NCBI GenBank assembly: GCA_028712015.1
Contig: JAQTRB010000022.1
Span: 1 to 13,931 of the forward strand
DNA: 13,931 bases
Reading direction: 5' to 3'
Source: Syntrophales bacterium
Lineage (GTDB): Bacteria; Desulfobacterota; Syntrophia; Syntrophales; UBA5619
Numbering within the stretch: position 1 is the stretch's first letter; each line of letters begins with the position of its first letter. Below the pieces are notes generated by a model. The model was not told where the DNA came from and made no database searches. It worked only from the letters and a program-made list of their open reading frames with translations. Both the position numbers and the translations under genes were made by a program. Below are positions 1 through 5,870 of this stretch, one piece after another.

Positions 1-1286
1 GCGATGTTGTTGCGAACCGTGTCGTTGAAGAGGATGGTTTGCTGGGTCACGATCGCGATCTGTCCGCGGAGCGACTCAATGGTGACGTTGCGGATGTCGC
101 GGCCGTCGATCAGGATCATTCCCGCCGTCACGTCGTAGAAACGGGGGATCAGGTTCACAAGCGTCGTTTTCCCGCCGCCGCTCATCCCGACGAACGCAAC
201 CACTTCGCCGGTCCGGATCCGCAGGCTGATATTCTTCAGGACGGGCGTCTCCTCGTAGCGGAAGGTCACGTTCCGGATTTCGATCTCGCGGGAGATCCGG
301 GGGAGGGGAACCGCATCGGTTCGATTCCGGATCTCCGGCACCAAGTCGATGATCCCGAAGACCCGCTGAGCGCCGGCGATTCCCTGCTGGATGGTGTTGT
401 TCACGTTCGTCAGGCGCTTCACCGGTTCATAGAGCATGATCAGCGCCGTCAGAAACGAGAAAAAGGTTCCCGGCGTCGATTGGCCGTGGATGACCTGGTA
501 GCCTCCATAGAAGATGATCGCCGAGATGCCGAGACCGCCGAGAAATTCCATGAAGGGGCTCGAAATGGCGTTGATCGAGATCGATTTCAGGGAAAGCCGA
601 AACAGGCGTTCGTTCTCCACGCTGAACCTTTTGTCTTCGTACTCTTCCATGCTGAACGCCTTGACGATTCTTGTTCCGGAGATCGTCTCCTGAAGGAGCG
701 AGGTGAGGCTACCCAGCGTGACCTGCGTCCGGGTGGCGATCTGTCGCATCTTCTGGCCGAATTTGGCGATAGGGTAGACGGCCAGCGGAAAAACGAACAT
801 CGCTACAATGGCCAATTGCCAATCGCGGTAGAAGATGACAAAAACAAGGCAGAGCAACGTGAAGGAGTCCTTGAGCAGCGCGGTGACCGCTTCCGATACG
901 GCGCCCTGGATGAATCCGACATCGTTGGTGATTCGGGACATGAGGGTTCCGGTCGGATTCTTGGTGAAGAAGGCGAGGGACTGGATCTGGATTTTTCGGT
1001 AGAGCTCCGCCCGCAGGTCGGCAACGATTCGCTGTCCGATGAAGTTCATCAGGATGGTCTGGAAGTAGTTGCACGCACCCTTGAGCAGATAAATCCCGAT
1101 CACGGCGAGCGGGATCAGTTTCAGCATGTCGGCGTTCCGCTTCAGAAAAATCTCGTCGAGGGTCGGCTTGACCAGAAAGGCGAGCGCCGAGGTCGTTGCG
1201 CCGACAACGAGCATGCAGACCATGGCGGCCAAAAATCTGGGCGTGTGCGGTTTTGCCAAATGGAGCAGTCTTTTAAAAATGTCCAC
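1..1286 (-). CDS. msbA: Lipid A export ATP-binding/permease MsbA (partial, 3' end outside window)
   Basis: Inner-membrane ABC exporter that flips core-lipid A from the cytoplasmic to the periplasmic leaflet. The reverse strand reads open from a GTG at 1286 to the window edge, giving 428 codons with no stop; the usual length is about 580. The N-terminal ABC transmembrane domain spans roughly residues 15-310, with hydrophobic helices near 17-40, 55-80, 135-175 and 250-285. The nucleotide-binding domain starts near 335. Walker A is GMSGGGKTT (367-375), and the Q-loop QQTILFNDTVRNN lies at 415-427. The ABC signature, Walker B and H-loop lie beyond the edge. The GTG start is supported by a GGAGAA Shine-Dalgarno about six bases upstream and by the 11-nt gap after lpxB. 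Among ABC exporters, MsbA is favoured by its place directly after lpxB; another lipid exporter of the same fold cannot be fully excluded. Confidence 0.93.
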   Translation of the reverse strand, partial: MDIFKRLLHLAKPHTPRFLAAMVCMLVVGATTSALAFLVKPTLDEIFLKRNADMLKLIPLAVIGIYLLKGACNYFQTILMNFIGQRIVADLRAELYRKIQIQSLAFFTKNPTGTLMSRITNDVGFIQGAVSEAVTALLKDSFTLLCLVFVIFYRDWQLAIVAMFVFPLAVYPIAKFGQKMRQIATRTQVTLGSLTSLLQETISGTRIVKAFSMEEYEDKRFSVENERLFRLSLKSISINAISSPFMEFLGGLGISAIIFYGGYQVIHGQSTPGTFFSFLTALIMLYEPVKRLTNVNNTIQQGIAGAQRVFGIIDLVPEIRNRTDAVPLPRISREIEIRNVTFRYEETPVLKNISLRIRTGEVVAFVGMSGGGKTTLVNLIPRFYDVTAGMILIDGRDIRNVTIESLRGQIAIVTQQTILFNDTVRNNI

Positions 1287-1290
1287 CGGA

Positions 1291-1297
1291 TTCTCCG
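1291..1297 (-). promoter_or_regulatory. Shine-Dalgarno of msbA
   Basis: The reverse strand reads CGGAGAA just before a GTG start (1286-1284), about six bases away, in the 11-nt gap after the lpxB stop. It fixes the msbA start at the GTG rather than at the in-frame ATG about 20 codons downstream, and it gives the protein a normal cytoplasmic N-terminus before the first membrane helix. Confidence 0.65.
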
Positions 1298-2431
1298 TTA
1301 CAACATGTCGCAGGCGATCCGCGCCGTCCGCTGCGACGCTCCGGGCGTTCCCAATTTTCCCCGGATCTCGGCGAGGGCGGCCCTCATCTCCCGCGCCTTT
1401 CCTCTTCGGGTAACGATTTCTCTCACCTCTGCCGCGATCCGCTCCGGGTTGGCCTCCGCCTGGATCAGTTCGGGGACGAGGGTCCGGCCGGCGATCAGGT
1501 TCACCAGACTGATGTGGTCCACAGAGATGAACCTCCGGCCGATGGCATAAGAAATGCCGGAGACCTTATAGATCACGACCATCGGGGTCTCCAGAAGCGC
1601 CGTCTCCAGCGTGGCGGTTCCCGAGGCGACCATCGCCGCGTCGGCGACGGCGATGACGTCGTAGATCTCATCCGGAATGATGTTCACCCGGAGGCGAAAC
1701 GGCCGGAGGATATCCCGGACGAAGGCAGGATCGAGCGTTCCGGCGATCGGCAGGACGAACTGGAGCGGAGAGATCTTCTCCGTCAGGATCCGGCAGGCCC
1801 GGAGCATTTCCGGCAGCAGCGCGGCCACCTCGTTCCGGCGGCTGCCGGGAAGAATGGCAATCGTGATCGCCTCCTGCCGCAGGCCGAAGCGCTTCAGCGC
1901 AGCCGGTCGCTCGTATTTTTTCCGCACCTCATCCAGAAGCGGATGGCCGACGAAGCTGACATCGACCCCGGCCTCCCGGTAGAATTTTTCCTCGAACGGG
2001 AGAATGACCACCATCCGGTCCACGTTTTTCCGAATCGTTTCAATCCGGCCCTTTCGCCAGGCCCACACCTGGGGACTGATGTAGTAGAGGACCTTGACGC
2101 CGCATTTCCTGGCGGTGCGGGCCAGCGGAAGGTTGAAATCCGGGTAGTCGATCAGGATGACGAGATCGGGCGGGTCCTTTTTCAAAGAGATCTTCAGGCG
2201 ACGCATGACCCTGAGGATTAACCCGAGCTTGAAGCCCACTTCCGTGAGTCCCACCACGGCCATGTCCGCGGCGTCGGCGAGGAGTTCAACCCCCGCTTCC
2301 TGCATCTGTTTGCCTCCCACGCCGGAGAAGCGGATGTCCGGATCGATTCGACGCATCTCCCGGACGAGATTTCCGCCGTGAAGGTCGCCGGAAGCCTCTC
2401 CGGCCACGATCATGACCCTTCGCGCGCTCAC
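1298..2431 (-). CDS. lpxB: Lipid-A-disaccharide synthase LpxB
   Basis: Glycosyltransferase (GT19) that joins 2,3-diacylglucosamine-1-phosphate (lipid X) to UDP-2,3-diacylglucosamine, forming the beta-1,6 lipid A disaccharide at the inner face of the cytoplasmic membrane. The protein is 377 aa, normal for the family. Visible motifs in order: GEASGD (11-16), LIDYPDFN (93-100), SPQVWAWR (119-126), LPFE (144-147), GHPL (162-165), LPGSRRNEV (194-202) and SGTATLE (270-276). The GTG start at 2431 is chosen over an ATG six codons later because a GGAG sits six bases upstream and the start overlaps the stop of the preceding oxidoreductase gene in a GTGA arrangement, which suggests translational coupling. 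msbA follows after 11 nt, so the disaccharide synthase is produced together with the exporter of its downstream product. Confidence 0.97.
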   Translation of the reverse strand: MSARRVMIVAGEASGDLHGGNLVREMRRIDPDIRFSGVGGKQMQEAGVELLADAADMAVVGLTEVGFKLGLILRVMRRLKISLKKDPPDLVILIDYPDFNLPLARTARKCGVKVLYYISPQVWAWRKGRIETIRKNVDRMVVILPFEEKFYREAGVDVSFVGHPLLDEVRKKYERPAALKRFGLRQEAITIAILPGSRRNEVAALLPEMLRACRILTEKISPLQFVLPIAGTLDPAFVRDILRPFRLRVNIIPDEIYDVIAVADAAMVASGTATLETALLETPMVVIYKVSGISYAIGRRFISVDHISLVNLIAGRTLVPELIQAEANPERIAAEVREIVTRRGKAREMRAALAEIRGKLGTPGASQRTARIACDML

Positions 2432-3432
2432 GGCTGACTCCGAGGTTTTCCGACCGTCCCGTTCAAGGGTGAGGCGGCGAGGAAAGGCGCCCGTTCCCGG
2501 TTTCGAACGATCGCTTCGTTGATTCGCAGGGCCAGTTCCAGCGCATCTCGCCCGTCCCGTCCCGGCACCGGCGGGGGCGTCCGGTCGGCCACGGCCCGGA
2601 CAAAGGAGCGGATCTCCTCCTCGAGCGGATCAACCGCTTTGACCTCGACGGGATTTTCCGCAATCTCGATCTGCCCGCCGGCGCCGTTTCGCCGGTTCAG
2701 CGACACGAGTTTCCGTTTGTTGAAATCGACCGCGTGATACCCGTCGACGCCGAAGAATCGGATCTTCTGCATGATCTTTCCCGTGACCCGGCTCGCGGTG
2801 ATGTTCGCCACACAGCCGCCGGTAAAGGTCAGGCGGGCATTGGCGATGTCCACTTTGTCCGAGAGAACCGAAACCCCGACGGCGTCCACGGTCTCCACCG
2901 GGGATTTGACAAAATGGAGAATGATGTCCAGGTCATGGACCATCAGATCGAGAATGACGTCCACGTCCGTCCCGCGTTCGAAAAAGGGGTGGAGGCGGTG
3001 CGACTCGATGAAAAGGGGCCTCCCCATCACCGACCGGAGGGCCGTGACGGCCGGGTTGAATCGTTCGACAAAGCCGATCTGGAAGATCCGCCTTTTGGCT
3101 TCGGCCAACGCGATCAGTTCATCCGCCTCGGCAAGCGTCGTGGCGATCGGTTTTTCCAGCAGGACATCGATTCCCGCTCCCAGAAAGATCGCGGCAACCT
3201 CATGGTGAGCACCGGTCGGCACTGCGATCGAGACGGCGTCGACCTTCCCCAGAAGCGCGCGGCAGTCCGTCAGGACCTCACAGGGACAACCGGCGGCGGC
3301 CTTCCGGGCATTCTCTTCCACGAGGTCGGCGACGCCGACCACCACGCATTCCGGTATTTTCAGGTATTTCTGGATGTGGTAGCTACCCAGATGGCCGGTT
3401 CCCACCACCCCGATTCTGATCTTGTTCATCAT
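2428..3432 (-). CDS. Gfo/Idh/MocA-family NAD(P)-dependent oxidoreductase in the lipid A operon (GnnA-like candidate)
   Basis: A 334-aa oxidoreductase. The Rossmann NAD(P)-binding motif GVVGTGHLGSYH is at 8-19. The family motif EKP lies at 93-95, followed by a GFVERFNP segment (120-127). The likely catalytic group D162-x3-H166-D167 is in the C-terminal alpha/beta domain. Members typically oxidise or reduce a hydroxyl or keto group on sugars or nucleotide sugars. It sits between lpxA (11-nt gap) and lpxB (4-nt overlap), so it is almost certainly co-translated with lipid A enzymes. By analogy with GnnA of Acidithiobacillus and Leptospira, it may oxidise C3 of UDP-GlcNAc so that an aminotransferase (GnnB) can make the 3-amino precursor of amide-linked lipid A. 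That substrate is inferred from context; no gnnB is visible here. Two tandem ATGs are possible; the second (3429) has better spacing from a weak GAG Shine-Dalgarno. Family membership is secure, function is not. Confidence 0.9.
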   Translation of the reverse strand: MMNKIRIGVVGTGHLGSYHIQKYLKIPECVVVGVADLVEENARKAAAGCPCEVLTDCRALLGKVDAVSIAVPTGAHHEVAAIFLGAGIDVLLEKPIATTLAEADELIALAEAKRRIFQIGFVERFNPAVTALRSVMGRPLFIESHRLHPFFERGTDVDVILDLMVHDLDIILHFVKSPVETVDAVGVSVLSDKVDIANARLTFTGGCVANITASRVTGKIMQKIRFFGVDGYHAVDFNKRKLVSLNRRNGAGGQIEIAENPVEVKAVDPLEEEIRSFVRAVADRTPPPVPGRDGRDALELALRINEAIVRNRERAPFLAASPLNGTVGKPRSQP

Positions 3433-3443
3433 TGCTCAATGTC

Positions 3444-4217
3444 TTATCGACAGATTCCCCTTTCCGATTTTCGGATGAAATCGAGGAACTGCCGGACCTC
3501 GGGCAGATCTTCCACATCCTCTTCGACCTTTCGCACGGCGGCGGCGAGCAGCAGCGAGGAACGAAAAATGATCCGGTAGGCCTCTTTGAGAGACGCGATC
3601 GTTTCCTCGGCAAATCCCCGTCGCGTCAGGCCGATGATGTTCAGACCGAAGAGCTTGGCGAAGTTGCCGGAGGCCATCACGAAAGGTGGGATGTCCTTGG
3701 TCACCGCCGAGCAGCCGCCGATGATGCAGTGGGCGCCAATCCTGGTGAATTGGTGAATCCCCGTCAGCCCGCCGATGATCGCGTGGTCTTCCACATGGAT
3801 GTGGCCGGCGAGATTCGCCGCATTCGCCATGACGATGTGGTTTCCCAGTTTACAGTTGTGGGCGACATGACAGTAGGCCATCAGCAGGTTGTGGTCGCCG
3901 ATCATCGTAACGCCGATGTCATGGATCGTGGCCCGGCTGATCGTGACGTATTCCCGAATCGTGTTGCCGTTGCCGATGACGACTCGCGTCGGTTCTCCAC
4001 GATATTTCAGATCCTGGGGATCGCCGCCGATGGAGGCGAACTGGGCGATTCGGTTTTCTTCGCCGATATCCGCACGGCTCTCGATGACCACATGGGGGCC
4101 GATATGGGTGTTCTTGCCGATATGTACGTCGGGGCCGATGATACTGTACGGTCCGACCTCAACCCCTTCCGCAAGCGCAGCGTCGGGGGAGATGATCGCC
4201 GTGGGGTGAATCTTCAT
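3444..4217 (-). CDS. lpxA: Acyl-ACP--UDP-N-acetylglucosamine O-acyltransferase LpxA
   Basis: Cytoplasmic homotrimeric acyltransferase that starts lipid A synthesis by moving a 3-hydroxyacyl chain from ACP to the 3-position of UDP-GlcNAc, or to the 3-amine of the GlcNAc3N analogue in some bacteria. It is 257 aa (Escherichia coli 262). Left-handed beta-helix hexapeptide repeats fill about 1-180, then comes the helical C-terminal domain with motif LFGLNIIGLTRRGF (189-202). The catalytic His is H120 in CHVAHN, with H117, H139 and H155 also conserved. The chain-length ruler position (E. coli G173) is a Gly here (G168), which by family knowledge predicts a long acyl chain. The reading frame extends upstream, but the start is set at 4217 by family alignment, an AAGGA Shine-Dalgarno seven bases upstream, and an ATGA overlap with the lpxD stop. 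fabZ, often found between lpxD and lpxA, is absent. Confidence 0.97.
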   Translation of the reverse strand: MKIHPTAIISPDAALAEGVEVGPYSIIGPDVHIGKNTHIGPHVVIESRADIGEENRIAQFASIGGDPQDLKYRGEPTRVVIGNGNTIREYVTISRATIHDIGVTMIGDHNLLMAYCHVAHNCKLGNHIVMANAANLAGHIHVEDHAIIGGLTGIHQFTRIGAHCIIGGCSAVTKDIPPFVMASGNFAKLFGLNIIGLTRRGFAEETIASLKEAYRIIFRSSLLLAAAVRKVEEDVEDLPEVRQFLDFIRKSERGICR

Positions 4218-5254
4218 GGATGTTCCTTTTCTATGATTTTTTCTAGGGCCGCAACCCGCCGTTGCAAATCGGCAAGGTTTCCGCGCATCTCCGGGAGTTT
4301 CGGCAGGCACGCCTCCATCTTCAGCCACTCCCGGTGCGGCATATGGGGGGATCCGGCGACGATGCGGCCCGCAGGCACATCCTTGTGAACGCCGGCCTGG
4401 GCGGCCGCCATGGCGCCGTTCCCGATCCGGATGTGGCCGACGATCCCGACCTGGCCGCCGACAACAACCCCTTTGCCCAGTTGCGCGCTGCCGGAAATTC
4501 CGACCTGGGCGACGATCACGGAATACTCCCCGATTTCCACATTGTGGGCGATTTGAACGAGGTTGTCGATCTTCACCCCTTTCCGGATCCAGGTCCGTCC
4601 GAGGGTGCCGCGATCGATGGTGGTATTCGCGCCGATCTCGACATCGTCATCGATCTGGACGTAGCCGACCTGGGGAATCTTCTCGTTTTCCCGTCCCGGC
4701 AGCGCAAACCCGAAACCATCGCTGCCGACGACGACGCCGGCATGCAGAACAACCCGCCGGCCGATCAGACACCTCCGGTAGACGGTGACGGCCGGGTAGA
4801 GGATCGAGGAGTCGCCGACCACGGCATTCCTGCCGATGAAAACCCCCGGATAGAGCACGACTTTTTTCCCGACCCGCGCGCCGCGACATACATGGACGCC
4901 GGGATAGACAACAGCCTCCGGTGAAACGTCGGCGCCCGCTTCGATGGTTGCCTCCGGACTGATTCCCGCGGTTTCCTCCTCCTCGGGATGAAACAAGACA
5001 AGCAATCGACCCAGCGCAAGGTAGGGATCGTCGACGAACAGCAGGTTTTTCCCCGCACAGACCGTCCCCGGGGCGACGAGGATGGCGCTCGCGCCCGTGG
5101 AGTCCAGCCTTTTTCGGTATTTCGGGTTGCTCACGAAAGTGAGGTCCCCGGGGCCGGCCTCGTCGATCGACCGAATCCGTTCGATGATGACCCCGTCGTC
5201 GCCGCTGACGCTGCCCTTGAGAAATGAAGCGATCTCGTGTAATGTTTTCTTCAC
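4214..5254 (-). CDS. lpxD: UDP-3-O-acylglucosamine N-acyltransferase LpxD
   Basis: Third enzyme of lipid A synthesis. It adds a 3-hydroxyacyl chain from ACP to the 2-amine of the UDP-3-O-acyl-glucosamine made by LpxA and LpxC. It is 346 aa, the usual size. The N-terminal uridine-binding domain covers about 1-95. The left-handed beta-helix of hexapeptide repeats covers about 96-300. The catalytic region NLVQIAHNVEIG (231-242) carries H237, equivalent to E. coli H239, and SDGFGFA (178-184) is also typical. The C-terminal helix (about 308-343) is charged and probably forms the trimer coiled coil. The start is a GTG with only a weak GGA upstream, chosen because KKTLHEIASFLKG matches the family N-terminus. 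It lies 19 nt after skp and shares an ATGA with lpxA, so its translation is probably coupled to lpxA. Confidence 0.97.
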   Translation of the reverse strand: MKKTLHEIASFLKGSVSGDDGVIIERIRSIDEAGPGDLTFVSNPKYRKRLDSTGASAILVAPGTVCAGKNLLFVDDPYLALGRLLVLFHPEEEETAGISPEATIEAGADVSPEAVVYPGVHVCRGARVGKKVVLYPGVFIGRNAVVGDSSILYPAVTVYRRCLIGRRVVLHAGVVVGSDGFGFALPGRENEKIPQVGYVQIDDDVEIGANTTIDRGTLGRTWIRKGVKIDNLVQIAHNVEIGEYSVIVAQVGISGSAQLGKGVVVGGQVGIVGHIRIGNGAMAAAQAGVHKDVPAGRIVAGSPHMPHREWLKMEACLPKLPEMRGNLADLQRRVAALEKIIEKEHP

Positions 5255-5273
5255 TGCCGTTTTTCCGTCGCGA

Positions 5274-5807
5274 CTACTTTTTGGGCTTGTATGTCTTGTT
5301 GAATTCTTCGATCACCCGTTTTGTCAGATCGTTCTCCTTCGCGAAATAGGCGATGGGGAACACATTGATGTCCACGATCATCGTGTATTTCTCTTTATCG
5401 CCGATCGCCTGGACGATTTTCAGAATTTCGGGGATCATCTTCTTCTGGAGATCCTGTTCCTTGATCTGGAGCTCCTCGTTGGAATCCTTGAGCAGGGTTT
5501 GAAAGTCCCGTACTTTCTTCTGAAAGGCGAGTTCCTTTTCCTTGAACACGTCTTCCTTGAGGAGCGGCTTTTGCTTTTTAAGTTCATCCTCGAGTTTCTT
5601 TAGTTCGGTTTGCTTTTCGTCAAGGACCGCCTTATCCTTCTCAAAGGCTTTTTTGAAATCCTCGGCCGCCTTCTTGCCGGCGTTGGAGGTGAGCATGACC
5701 TCTCGAACATCCACGAATCCCGTCTTCTCGGCCGCAACGGCGGGAGAGACCGCGAACGCGAGCGTCAACAGTGCAATGCCTGTAATGATCCATCCCAATC
5801 TTTTCAT
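5274..5807 (-). CDS. skp: Periplasmic chaperone Skp/OmpH family
   Basis: Periplasmic trimeric chaperone that holds unfolded outer-membrane beta-barrel proteins on their way to the BAM complex. It is 177 aa. Residues 1-26 form a Sec signal peptide: MKRL, a hydrophobic stretch, then an AVAA cleavage region before EKTGFVDV. Residues about 45-130 are a long Lys/Glu/Leu-rich, heptad-like coiled coil, the arms of the jellyfish-shaped trimer. The C-terminal body has the usual YTMIVDIN and FAKENDLT segments. It lies 63 nt after bamA and 19 nt before lpxD, the standard skp position in proteobacteria. The Shine-Dalgarno is AAAGGGGA about eight bases before the ATG. Low sequence conservation is normal for this family; the composition, signal peptide and position make the call. 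Confidence 0.93.
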   Translation of the reverse strand: MKRLGWIITGIALLTLAFAVSPAVAAEKTGFVDVREVMLTSNAGKKAAEDFKKAFEKDKAVLDEKQTELKKLEDELKKQKPLLKEDVFKEKELAFQKKVRDFQTLLKDSNEELQIKEQDLQKKMIPEILKIVQAIGDKEKYTMIVDINVFPIAYFAKENDLTKRVIEEFNKTYKPKK

Positions 5808-5870
5808 GAAACATTTCCCCTTTCCTGGTTCAAATATGGTTCGGAAGACAACCTCGGTGCTCCGATTTTT

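Noticed and set aside
39..1550. A 503-codon open frame on the plus strand, antisense to msbA and the end of lpxB
   Set aside because: Its translation is rich in Asp, Arg, Gly and His with no known motif, and it lies exactly opposite well-recognised MsbA and LpxB sequence. This is a typical shadow of codon bias in GC-rich DNA.
4218..4328. A 37-residue extension of LpxA into lpxD
   Set aside because: The added residues have no family match and overlap the coding end of lpxD by over 100 nt. The ATG at 4217 has AAGGA upstream, an ATGA overlap and the standard LpxA start KIHPTAII.
5808..5870. A sigmaE-like or sigma70 promoter in the 63-nt bamA-skp gap
   Set aside because: No pair of hexamers with workable spacing was found. 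Short 4-bp repeats (TCGG-AGCA-CCGA) are too weak to call a terminator or operator.
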